33,472 nucleotides of DNA. Source: Treponema sp. Lineage in GTDB: Bacteria; Spirochaetota; Spirochaetia; Treponematales; Treponemataceae. Each line of letters opens with the position of its first letter. Position 1 is the stretch's first letter. Under the pieces are notes generated by a model. That model was not told where the DNA came from and made no database searches. It was given only the letters and a program-made list of their open reading frames with translations. The translations under genes and the position numbers were made by a program. This document shows, piece by piece, positions 7,014 through 14,651 of this stretch. The stretch lies in assembly GCA_024402695.1 (NCBI GenBank), contig JAKSTG010000030.1:1-33472 (forward strand), written 5' to 3'.

Positions 7014-7700
7014 TTATTTCTTGAGTTTTCCAAGTTCCTGTCCCCATGAACCGTCTTTCATGGCAGCGCTGAAGATTTCGTTGAGGGCATCTTTTTTAGC
7101 GGCAGCTTTTGCTGAAACAGCAAGGAAAGTTGGGTTTTTCATTACAGGTGGTTCACAAACGATTGGATCTGCAAGGCCAGAAGCTCTGCACATTGGAACG
7201 ATCAGGTCGCGAACTGAAACTACAACATCAACTTTACCGTCTTTGAGGAGTTTGAATTGAGCAACTTCATTTTCTGCTTCTACAATGTTAGTACAACCGC
7301 GTGTTGCAGCCTGGTGTCCTTGGTTTCCTTTTACGATACCAACTTTGTATTTTTTAAGGTCAGCAGAGTTTTTTACAACAACTGAAGCGTCTTTTGTTAC
7401 GGCACAGAAGTCTGTACTCATAAGTCTGGCAGGAACGAAAGCAGCACCTTTAATCTGTGTGATGAGTGGCTGAGCAAGGAAGAATCCGATATCAGTTTCA
7501 TTTTTAGCGATAGAGGCGATAAGTTCACCCTGTTCTTCAACAACAACTGGTTTTACAGTGTATCCTGCTTTTGAAAGAACAGCTGTTACGGCTGGCATAA
7601 ACTGTGCGTTACCTTTGAAAGTTGTAACTGTGATGTCTTCTGCAAAAGCCATGCCTGCAAGAAGAACCAGTGAAGCGAAAACTGAAATAAGTTTTTTCAT
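7014..7700 (-). CDS. Periplasmic solute-binding protein (type 2 fold), orphan
   Basis: A 228-residue exported protein with a clear signal peptide (KKLISVFASLVLLAGMAFA, cleavage before EDI). The body resembles small type 2 periplasmic-binding proteins (family 3 or PhnD-like): TVTTFKGNAQF opening, DIGFFLAQPLI, then KKYKVGIVKGNQGHQAA, the usual loop that contacts ligand. No permease or ATPase gene is adjacent. Instead the chemoreceptor gene lies directly upstream on the same strand, 110 bases away, so the protein may present a ligand to that receptor; this is inference. AGGAG stands 7 bases before the ATG, and a strong hairpin precedes it. Confidence 0.8.
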   Translation of the reverse strand: MKKLISVFASLVLLAGMAFAEDITVTTFKGNAQFMPAVTAVLSKAGYTVKPVVVEEQGELIASIAKNETDIGFFLAQPLITQIKGAAFVPARLMSTDFCAVTKDASVVVKNSADLKKYKVGIVKGNQGHQAATRGCTNIVEAENEVAQFKLLKDGKVDVVVSVRDLIVPMCRASGLADPIVCEPPVMKNPTFLAVSAKAAAKKDALNEIFSAAMKDGSWGQELGKLKK

Positions 7701-7713
7701 AAAAATACTCCTG

Positions 7714-7741
7714 TTATTGAAAGGGTCCTTCCTTTCAATAA
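7714..7741 (-). other. Intercistronic hairpin between chemoreceptor and binding-protein genes
   Basis: TTATTGAAAGG (7714-7724) and its exact complement (7731-7741) form a perfect 11-bp stem with a 6-base loop. It has no T-run after it on either strand, and it sits only a few bases before the AGGAG of the binding-protein gene. It is more likely an mRNA-stabilising or processing element than a terminator. Confidence 0.65.
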
Positions 7742-7810
7742 ATAAAAATTAAATGTAAGGCCAAAAAAGCCCTGTGAAAAACTTTTAGAAATAATTTTAA
7801 ACTGTGTTGG

Positions 7811-9454
7811 TTATACCTTGAACTTACCGATTTCGGTTTCAAGGATATCGATGTTTGCAGAGTTGTCTTTTGACAGGTGTGTAAGATCAACCATGGAATC
7901 AGAAACGTTTGAAAGTCCCTGAGCCATGCGGTCAATTTCGTGTCTGCTTTCATTTGTGATTTCCATGATTTTAGAAATGGAACTCTTAAGTTCTGCAGTG
8001 TCGCTGCGCATTTCTTCACTGGAAGTTGTAACCGAATTTGTAAGTCTGTTCAGGTCTTCAAGGGTTTCAATAATTTTGGCGTTACCAAGGGAAACGTTCT
8101 GAAGTCCTTTGATTGTTTCGTTAAGACCAGAAGCAACATCCTTGATTTCTGCAAGAACGCTTGTAAGGATTGTACTTGAATCCTGTGAAGACTGGGTTGC
8201 ATCTTCAATCTGCTTAACAATTTCTGTGATTGTGTTCTGGATGTTGTTTGAGTTCTTGGCTGTCTGTTCTGCCAGGTTTCTGATTTCGCTGGCAACAACA
8301 GAGAATCCTTTACCGGCGTTTCCGGCGTGGGCAGCTTCAATGGCGGCGTTCATGGCCAGAAGGTTTGTTCTTGATGCAATGTTGTTGATCACTGCAACCA
8401 TCTGCATGATTTCCTGTGTTGTGGCAGAAGCTGTTTCCATCTGGGAAACATTGTTCTTTGCTTCAATTTCAAGTTTTGCGGCTTCCTGTTCAAGAACTTC
8501 AACTTTTGAAAGTTTCTTTTCTGTAAGAGAGCTGATTTCGTTGATGCTGAAAACCATGTTCTCGATGGCGGCAGAAGATTTTCCTACAGATTCAGACTGT
8601 TCCTTAATCATGTCGGCAACAGAGTAGATGAAGTCATTCAGACGGGAAACGTTTGCTTCTGAAGTCTGCATTTCTTCATTCATGGCTGTAATGCGTTCAT
8701 TAACATCGTTCATGTTCTTCGAAATGTTTGTAATGGAATCGCTTAATTCTGTAGCGCTTGTGTCCAGGTTTTCGCCCATAGACTGGCTTGCAACACCAAC
8801 ATTCTGAAGGTTCACCATACTTGTATGAAGTTTTTCTATAAAGGAATTAAAGTGTGATGAAAGAATTGCCAGTTCGTTTTTGTGGGTTACAGGAATGCGG
8901 ACTGTCAGGTCGCCTTCACCGTGAGCCATATCTTCAACAACCTTAATAAGGTTCTGGATTGGTTTCTTTACGAAATAGCCTGTAGACATCATAACGGTCA
9001 GAATAACAATGATGAAAAGGAAAATTTCAAGAATAAAAAAATCAAGAATATTTTTGCGGTACTTGGAATCAAGGTAGTGGTCAGAGAAACAAATGTTTGC
9101 TGTACCAACTTCAGTTCCATCCATAACCAGAGGTTCTGTTACTTCGTAGCAGTTTCCGATTTTGTCTTCTTCTACACGACCCATTTCATTTCCTGTTGAG
9201 TCAATAATCTGGATGGAAACAATCTGAGGATCTTTCACCATTGCTTCAATACTCTGCTGAAGCCCGATGGAATCGTAGCCCCAGGCATAAGCGACGTTTG
9301 ATGTACATACCAGTTCTGTAAGGCGTTTGATTTCAGACTGGATTTCAACTTGTTTTCTTTTATTCTGGATGATTGTTAAAACGACAGAGGAAAGGAGGAA
9401 TCCGGCAAAAACGGAAACAAAAGTTGATAAAAAAAGACTCTTTCTAATAGTCAT
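7811..9454 (-). CDS. Methyl-accepting chemotaxis protein
   Basis: A 547-residue chemoreceptor. It has a first membrane helix (about 8-30), a short periplasmic sensor (about 31-138), a second helix (139-162), a HAMP linker (163-216) and a long cytoplasmic coiled coil. The hairpin tip at 357-395 carries [17 protein letters not shown] and [17 protein letters not shown], which bind CheA and CheW. The sensor is small and not a recognisable Cache or PAS domain. I chose the ATG at 9454: GAGG lies 6 bases before it, while the in-frame TTG at 9466 overlaps that ribosome site. The orphan binding protein downstream may share its transcript. Confidence 0.93.
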   Translation of the reverse strand: MTIRKSLFLSTFVSVFAGFLLSSVVLTIIQNKRKQVEIQSEIKRLTELVCTSNVAYAWGYDSIGLQQSIEAMVKDPQIVSIQIIDSTGNEMGRVEEDKIGNCYEVTEPLVMDGTEVGTANICFSDHYLDSKYRKNILDFFILEIFLFIIVILTVMMSTGYFVKKPIQNLIKVVEDMAHGEGDLTVRIPVTHKNELAILSSHFNSFIEKLHTSMVNLQNVGVASQSMGENLDTSATELSDSITNISKNMNDVNERITAMNEEMQTSEANVSRLNDFIYSVADMIKEQSESVGKSSAAIENMVFSINEISSLTEKKLSKVEVLEQEAAKLEIEAKNNVSQMETASATTQEIMQMVAVINNIASRTNLLAMNAAIEAAHAGNAGKGFSVVASEIRNLAEQTAKNSNNIQNTITEIVKQIEDATQSSQDSSTILTSVLAEIKDVASGLNETIKGLQNVSLGNAKIIETLEDLNRLTNSVTTSSEEMRSDTAELKSSISKIMEITNESRHEIDRMAQGLSNVSDSMVDLTHLSKDNSANIDILETEIGKFKV

Positions 9455-9523
9455 ATATGGCCTCAAAAATAAAATAAAAATTTTACGATTTTATTTTGAA
9501 AACTTTTTTATATAACTCTAAAA

Positions 9524-9552
9524 AGTATAATTCGTTCTTGAAATAATTGCAA
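9524..9552 (-). promoter_or_regulatory. Promoter of the chemoreceptor gene
   Basis: On the minus strand TTGCAA (9552-9547) and TATACT (9529-9524) are separated by exactly 17 bases. This is a housekeeping-type promoter; no sigma-28 motif (TAAA with GCCGATAA) was seen, although chemoreceptors are often sigma-28 controlled. Confidence 0.55.
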
Positions 9553-9637
9553 TAAATTAAAGGTTTTGGAGATTTTATTACAGTTTTTTATTCCAAACTT
9601 ATGTGTTAGAATAAAAAATAAGTTACAGGGACTGAAA

Positions 9638-10663
9638 ATGAATATTATCCTTAAAAACCTTACAAAGCGTTTTCCCGGTCGCGGAAAAGACAAGACTGAA
9701 GTAACAGCCGTAAATAATTTTGATTTTGAAATTCCTGATGGAAAGCTTATTGCTCTTCTGGGACCTTCGGGCTGTGGAAAGTCTACAACTCTCTATATGA
9801 TTGCAGGGCTTCTGGATCCAACAGAAGGAAAAATCTTTTTCGGTAATGAAGATGTAACAAAACTCCCAACTGAAAACCGCGGAGTAGGGCTGGTTTTTCA
9901 GAACTATGCACTTTATCCTCATCTGACAGTTTTCCAGAACATTGCATTCCCTCTTGAGAATCTGAAGGGGAAAGAAAAACTTTCAAAAGAAGAAATTAAA
10001 TCACGGGTTGAAGAAGCAGCTCGTATTGTACAGATAGACAAACTTCTGGAGCGCAAGCCAAAGGAACTTTCAGGCGGTCAGCAGCAGCGCGTTGCCATTG
10101 CCCGTGCTCTTGTAAAACGACCTCCTGTTCTTCTTCTTGATGAACCTCTTTCAAATCTTGATGCCCGCCTGCGTCTTCAGACTCGTGAAGAGTTGCGCCG
10201 CATTCAGAAAGAAACAGGCATCACAACAATCTTTGTAACCCATGACCAGGATGAAGCCATGAGCATTTCCGATCTGATTGTTGTAATGAAGGAAGGAACT
10301 GTTCAGCAGGTTGGAAAACCTCAAGAAGTTTATGAAAACCCAGCAAATCTTTTTGTAGCCAAATTCCTTGGAACACCACCTGTTAATGTTCTGGCTGCAG
10401 AAAAAGACGGAAAGAAGTGCTTCATGGCAATTCGTCCTGAAGGTTTTGTTCCAGGCGGAAAAGATTTTGAATGTACTCTTGAACGGATCGAAACTCAGGG
10501 TCGCGACACAACTCTTCTTCTGAAACATGATTCTTCCGAAAGCGGACTTTTCCGCGCCATAGTTGATTCAGATGATGCAAAGAATCTGGAACCTGGAAAA
10601 ATCACTCTGGGACTTAAATCGAACAAAGTTTACTGGTTCGATGAAAACGGGGAGAGAATTTAA
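9638..10663 (+). CDS. Sugar ABC transporter ATP-binding protein (MalK/UgpC/MsmX type)
   Basis: A 341-residue ATPase with Walker A GPSGCGKST (42-50), Q-loop VFQNYALYPH, signature LSGGQQQR, Walker B LLLDEPLSNLD and H-loop FVTHDQDEA. A C-terminal regulatory (TOBE-like) segment includes MAIRPEGF. This combination is the CUT1 carbohydrate importer type. The frame is open further upstream from 9566, but the ATG at 9638 matches the family start and has AGGG before it. It opens the carbohydrate uptake cluster; its stop is 3 bases before the next gene, so the two are co-transcribed. Such ATPases can serve several sugar importers. Confidence 0.95.
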   Translation: MNIILKNLTKRFPGRGKDKTEVTAVNNFDFEIPDGKLIALLGPSGCGKSTTLYMIAGLLDPTEGKIFFGNEDVTKLPTENRGVGLVFQNYALYPHLTVFQNIAFPLENLKGKEKLSKEEIKSRVEEAARIVQIDKLLERKPKELSGGQQQRVAIARALVKRPPVLLLDEPLSNLDARLRLQTREELRRIQKETGITTIFVTHDQDEAMSISDLIVVMKEGTVQQVGKPQEVYENPANLFVAKFLGTPPVNVLAAEKDGKKCFMAIRPEGFVPGGKDFECTLERIETQGRDTTLLLKHDSSESGLFRAIVDSDDAKNLEPGKITLGLKSNKVYWFDENGERI

Positions 10664-10666
10664 TTC

Positions 10667-11524
10667 ATGAGAAAATCTCTTCTTTTTGCTTCCTTGATTC
10701 CTGTTGCTTTTTCTCTGTTTATTTCTGGCTGTAAAAAAAATGCTGTGCCTCAGGAGCCGCCTGTTCAGGAAGAAGAGACCTATGAACTTCCTGAACCGTC
10801 AGATCTTATAGAAGAAAAATTGATTCCTTCTGTGGTTCTTTCCTCTTCGGCAGGGCTTAACCTTCTTGGCCGCGACAACCGCATGCACAGAATGAAGACT
10901 CTGTCTCTGGGTGATTCCTTTGAAGCGGTCCAGGTGAACGGACTTTACAATCCGCTGAATCTTTATGATGAAAAGGAAAATCCTGAAACTTATATTCAGG
11001 TTCTTTTTGATAATGTTGATTTCTGGATTTTTGAAAACTACATAGCAAAGAATGCTGTCTCTGCAATTATCGTGAGCCCGGTAAACGGTCTTAGAACAGG
11101 AACTGTTGTAGGATTAAGTCTGGAAGAAAAACCGGAAAGCGTTTCTGAAACGGACGCTGAATCAGATTCTGAAACTGCTGAAGAAAAAGTAAAGATCTTC
11201 TGGTTCGATAAAGGCCAGAATAAAGTTGTGGATGGTCTTGTTGAGTCGGACAAGGTCAGCACTTATACAGATGATATCCGCATGGCAGAAATCATTGAAA
11301 AACTTAAGACAACAACAAGGGCAACTCCGCGAAATGAACTTTTCCGCAAGGCAGAAAAACTGAACGCCAGCCCAAACATGAAACGGATGCTGGATGCCCA
11401 GAAGACAGAAACTCTTTCCTACGATTATCAGGAAGTTCTTAAGACAATGCCGGGTGCCCGGTACATTGTGAATGTTGAAGAACTGAATACTGTGGACCAA
11501 TCAAAGGATCCGTTCAAAAATTAG
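10667..11524 (+). CDS. Lipoprotein of unknown function in the sugar ABC operon
   Basis: A 285-residue protein with a lipoprotein signal peptide ending FISGC (C22). An acidic, proline-rich spacer follows. A region around residues 55-130 (LGRDNRMHRMKTLSLGDSFE and YIQVLFDNVDFWIFENYI) looks like an SH3-type beta barrel. The C-terminal part is charged and probably helical. I do not recognise a named family. It lies between the ATPase gene (3 bases upstream) and the first permease gene (10 bases downstream), so it is made together with the importer. A role as an accessory lipoprotein of the transporter or a cell-wall anchor is a guess. Confidence 0.75.
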   Translation: MRKSLLFASLIPVAFSLFISGCKKNAVPQEPPVQEEETYELPEPSDLIEEKLIPSVVLSSSAGLNLLGRDNRMHRMKTLSLGDSFEAVQVNGLYNPLNLYDEKENPETYIQVLFDNVDFWIFENYIAKNAVSAIIVSPVNGLRTGTVVGLSLEEKPESVSETDAESDSETAEEKVKIFWFDKGQNKVVDGLVESDKVSTYTDDIRMAEIIEKLKTTTRATPRNELFRKAEKLNASPNMKRMLDAQKTETLSYDYQEVLKTMPGARYIVNVEELNTVDQSKDPFKN

Positions 11525-11534
11525 GTGGTCGAAA

Positions 11535-12431
11535 ATGATGGACAAAAATAATCCGAAAGGATGGCTTTATTTAATTCCAGCTTTTCTCTTCATGGCAGTG
11601 TTCATGATTTATCCTCTTTTCGATGTGTTCGTTTATTCTTTTGAAGAAGGCTACAACTTTGCAAGCCAGTCTTTCTTCGGCACAGGACTTTACAACTACA
11701 GCTATGTTCTTCATGATCCTTATTTTCTTAAGGCTGTAAAGAACACCTTCATCCTTGTAATCATTACAGTTCCTGTTTCTACAGGACTTTCACTTCTTAT
11801 TGCTTTGGGACTCAGTTCAATTCCAAAATTGAAAAATGCTTTCCAGACAATTTACTTTTTGCCGTACGTAACAAACACTCTTGCTGTAGGACTTGTGTTC
11901 ATGATCCTCTTCAAAAAGACTGCTTATTCCGATGGCCTTGTAAACATGCTCATTCATCTTTTCGGAGGGAAGGGCGTAGACTTCATTGACGGACCTTACT
12001 GGGCAAAAATGTTCGTGCTGTGTTTTTACACTGTATGGATTGTAATGCCTTTTAAAATTCTCATTTTGACTTCTGCTCTTGCAAGCGTTAATCCGCAGTA
12101 TTATCAGGCGGCCCGTGTAGATGGAACCAGCCGCAGCCGTATGTTCTGGCGCATTACACTTCCTATGATTTCGCCAACTGTTTCATATCTTGTAATCACA
12201 GGATTTATCGGGGCATTCAAAGCTTATGCTGATGCAGTCGCTCTTTTCGGCACAAACCTGAATGCGGCGGAAATGAATACAATCGTTGGTTACATTTACG
12301 ACATGCTTTACGGAAACTCAGGCGGTTACCCGAGCTATGCTTCTGCAGCCGCAATCATTCTTTTTGCAGTTGTCCTTACAATCACTGTAATCAATCTTAT
12401 GGTGAGCAAAAAGAACACATACTACCAGTAA
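11535..12431 (+). CDS. Sugar ABC transporter permease (MalF/UgpA type)
   Basis: A 298-residue inner-membrane protein with about six helices. The EAA loop YYQAARVDGTSRSRMFWRIT, with its conserved G, contacts the ATPase. The opening (GWLYLIPAFLFMAVFMIYPLF) is typical for the first permease of CUT1 sugar importers. It partners the permease at 13807 and the ATPase at 9638. The xylanase gene separates it from the second permease gene, an unusual arrangement. Adjacent ATGs at 11535 and 11538 are both possible starts. Confidence 0.93.
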   Translation: MMDKNNPKGWLYLIPAFLFMAVFMIYPLFDVFVYSFEEGYNFASQSFFGTGLYNYSYVLHDPYFLKAVKNTFILVIITVPVSTGLSLLIALGLSSIPKLKNAFQTIYFLPYVTNTLAVGLVFMILFKKTAYSDGLVNMLIHLFGGKGVDFIDGPYWAKMFVLCFYTVWIVMPFKILILTSALASVNPQYYQAARVDGTSRSRMFWRITLPMISPTVSYLVITGFIGAFKAYADAVALFGTNLNAAEMNTIVGYIYDMLYGNSGGYPSYASAAAIILFAVVLTITVINLMVSKKNTYYQ

Positions 12432-12444
12432 TAACGGATTATTC

Positions 12445-12498
12445 TTGTGGTTTCGGGAAAGTTTCTTATATTTTCTCGCTGAACTTTTTTTATATACT
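12445..12498 (+). promoter_or_regulatory. Candidate promoter region of the xylanase gene
   Basis: TTGTGG (12445-12450) and TATATT (12467-12472) are 16 bases apart, and a second -10-like TATACT lies at 12493-12498. AGAGGAAA stands shortly before the ATG at 12535. The 103-base gap after the permease leaves room for separate expression of the xylanase. Confidence 0.4.
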
Positions 12499-12534
12499 TG
12501 ATTCAAGGAAAACAAATATATAGAGGAAATCTTT

Positions 12535-13782
12535 ATGAAAACAAACAAACTCAAATTTTTAACAGCTCTTATTTCTGCTGTGTTGATTTTGGCTTCATGT
12601 GCCCAGACAAAATGTTCCGAAGATTCAGCACTTAAAGCTGCAGGTCCACAGGACTGGATGGATGCTGATTCTCTGAAATCAGTATGGGTAGATTCAGGTG
12701 TTTTTGAAAACATCGGATTTGCAGTTCCTGGTCATGTTCTTTCAACAGGCAGCGTTATTGCCGGTATTGGTTACCACGCAACAACAATTACAGCCGAAAA
12801 TGATTTCAAACCAGATTCACTTATGAGAAACTTCAATGCCGGCTGCAAGAAAGAAAACTTCACTTCTTCAAACGGTGTAACAATCGAAGTTCCTGTTCAG
12901 TCAGTAATCAACTTTGGTGCAATCGATAAATACCTTCAGTTCGCAAAAACTTTGAAAATCAGAATGCGCGGTCACGTTCTTGTATGGCATTCACAGACAC
13001 CAAAAGCTTTCTTCTGTGAAAACTTTGGAACAGGAAATTATGTTTCAGTTGCCGAAATGGATGCCCGCCAGGAATGGTACATCAAATCTGTTCTTGAACA
13101 CGTTAAGGCTTGGGAAGAAAAAAACAACGGCGGTCAGCACATTGTATACTGCTGGGACGTTGTAAACGAAGCCGCATCTGATAATTGTAGAACTCTCCGT
13201 GAAGAATCAGACTGGCACCGCATTTACAGAAACGGTGACTACATTGTTAATGCTTTCCGTTATGCAAACAAATATGCTCCAGCTGATGTAGAACTTGCTT
13301 ACAATGACTACAACGAATACCAGGATGGAAAACACAATGTAATCATGAACATTCTGAAGAGCATTATTGCTGCACAGAATGATGAAGTTCTTCCTGCCCG
13401 TATTGATGTTGCCGGTATGCAGTCGCATATGCAGACAGGTTGGCCAAATGCAGTAATGCTGGAAAACACTGTAAAAGATTTCATTTCACTTGGTCTTGAT
13501 GTAATGATCACTGAACTTGATATCACTGGAAAATGGCTTTACGGAAATACAACAGAAGCAGCTAAAGATGACCAGCAGAAAAAAGCTTACTACGATGCTT
13601 TCACAATCTATAAGAAGCATGCAAAGACAGCAGACAAGAACGGTGTAAGCGGTGTAACTTTTTGGGGACTTGATGACGACAGTTCTTGGCGCCGTTCAGG
13701 ACGTCCTCTGATTTTTGAAAAACAGGGAAGTTCTCTTGTTACCAAACCTGCCTTTGACGGTGTAATGGAAGCTTCACGTTAA
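12535..13782 (+). CDS. Endo-1,4-beta-xylanase, GH10, lipoprotein
   Basis: A 415-residue glycoside hydrolase family 10 enzyme that cuts the beta-1,4 backbone of xylan with retention. Visible landmarks are ENDFKPDS (89-95), RGHVLVWHSQTP (145-156), the acid/base E212 in WDVVNEA, the nucleophile E327 in ITELDI, and TFWGLDDDSSW near the end. The signal peptide ends LASC (C22), so the enzyme should be lipid-anchored to a membrane facing the outside or the periplasm. There is no separate carbohydrate-binding module. It lies between the two permease genes of a sugar importer, arguing that the importer takes up xylo-oligosaccharides. Confidence 0.95.
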   Translation: MKTNKLKFLTALISAVLILASCAQTKCSEDSALKAAGPQDWMDADSLKSVWVDSGVFENIGFAVPGHVLSTGSVIAGIGYHATTITAENDFKPDSLMRNFNAGCKKENFTSSNGVTIEVPVQSVINFGAIDKYLQFAKTLKIRMRGHVLVWHSQTPKAFFCENFGTGNYVSVAEMDARQEWYIKSVLEHVKAWEEKNNGGQHIVYCWDVVNEAASDNCRTLREESDWHRIYRNGDYIVNAFRYANKYAPADVELAYNDYNEYQDGKHNVIMNILKSIIAAQNDEVLPARIDVAGMQSHMQTGWPNAVMLENTVKDFISLGLDVMITELDITGKWLYGNTTEAAKDDQQKKAYYDAFTIYKKHAKTADKNGVSGVTFWGLDDDSSWRRSGRPLIFEKQGSSLVTKPAFDGVMEASR

Positions 13783-13806
13783 GTTCAGATTTGATATAAT
13801 AGAATC
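13773..13806 (+). promoter_or_regulatory. Promoter before the second permease gene (leaderless candidate)
   Basis: A perfect TATAAT at 13795-13800 ends 7 bases before the ATG at 13807. A weak -35 TTCACG (13773-13778, 16-base spacing) overlaps the 3' end of the xylanase gene. No Shine-Dalgarno sequence is present. Confidence 0.5.
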
Positions 13807-14646
13807 ATGAAAAACGGCAGATCTGTTACTTTCAACATTTTTCTATACACATTTCTTGGAGTATGGGCTCTTTTTGTTCTTTTCCCTTTTTACTGGATGA
13901 TTCTTTCATCCCTTAAATCTTACGGGGCCTATACTTCAGAATACGTTCCAAAGTTTTTTACACTTCATCCTACATTCCAGAATTATCTGGATGCCTTCAC
14001 TTCTGTAAATCTTGGACGTTATCTTTTCAATACGCTGATTTTTACTGTAGCAACAACTCTCATCATGATTGTTGTCATCACTCTGGCAGCCTATGGTTTT
14101 GCCCGTCTGAACTTCAAAGGAAAGAATCTTGTGTTTACACTTTTTCTTTCAATGATGATGATTCCAAACGAACTTCTTGTGATTACAAACTATGTCACAA
14201 TTACAAACATGGATTTACGGAACACCTTCCTGGGACTGATTCTCCCAAGCGTAAGTTCCGTATTCTTTATCTATCTGCTTAAAGAAAATTTCGAACAGGT
14301 TCCTGACGAGCTCTACTATGCGGCCAAAGTTGACGGCACCAGTGATTTTAAATATCTGTGGAAAGTAATGATTCCAATTTGCCGCCCAACTTTAGTTACA
14401 GTAACCATCCTTAAAGTTATCGAATGCTGGAACAGCTACATCTGGCCTCGCCTTGTAACCGATGATCCACGGTATTTCCTTGTTTCAAATGGAATTCAGG
14501 AAATCAGGGAAAACGGCTTCGGCCGCGAAAACATTCCTGCCATGATGGCCGCTGTTGTTGTCATTTCTGTTCCGCTTATTCTTCTTTTCCTGATTTTCAG
14601 AAAAAAGATTATGAGCGGAGTTTCCCGCGGAGGAACAAAAGGTTAG
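13807..14646 (+). CDS. Sugar ABC transporter permease (MalG/UgpE type)
   Basis: A 279-residue inner-membrane permease with six predicted helices. The EAA loop is YYAAKVDGTSDFKYLWKVM, and the ending RKKIMSGVSRGGTKG is close to the usual C-terminus of the second CUT1 permease. The opening FLYTFLGVWALFVLFPFYWMILSSLK is also characteristic. It forms the channel with the permease at 11535. Its stop is 5 bases before the binding-protein gene. It has no ribosome site and a -10 box right before the ATG, unlike its cluster neighbours. Confidence 0.94.
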   Translation: MKNGRSVTFNIFLYTFLGVWALFVLFPFYWMILSSLKSYGAYTSEYVPKFFTLHPTFQNYLDAFTSVNLGRYLFNTLIFTVATTLIMIVVITLAAYGFARLNFKGKNLVFTLFLSMMMIPNELLVITNYVTITNMDLRNTFLGLILPSVSSVFFIYLLKENFEQVPDELYYAAKVDGTSDFKYLWKVMIPICRPTLVTVTILKVIECWNSYIWPRLVTDDPRYFLVSNGIQEIRENGFGRENIPAMMAAVVVISVPLILLFLIFRKKIMSGVSRGGTKG

Positions 14647-14651
14647 TTGAA

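Noticed and set aside
9455..9560. Sigma-28 promoter for the chemoreceptor gene
   Set aside because: No TAAA plus GCCGATAA pair was seen; a TTGCAA/TATACT pair with 17-base spacing fits better.
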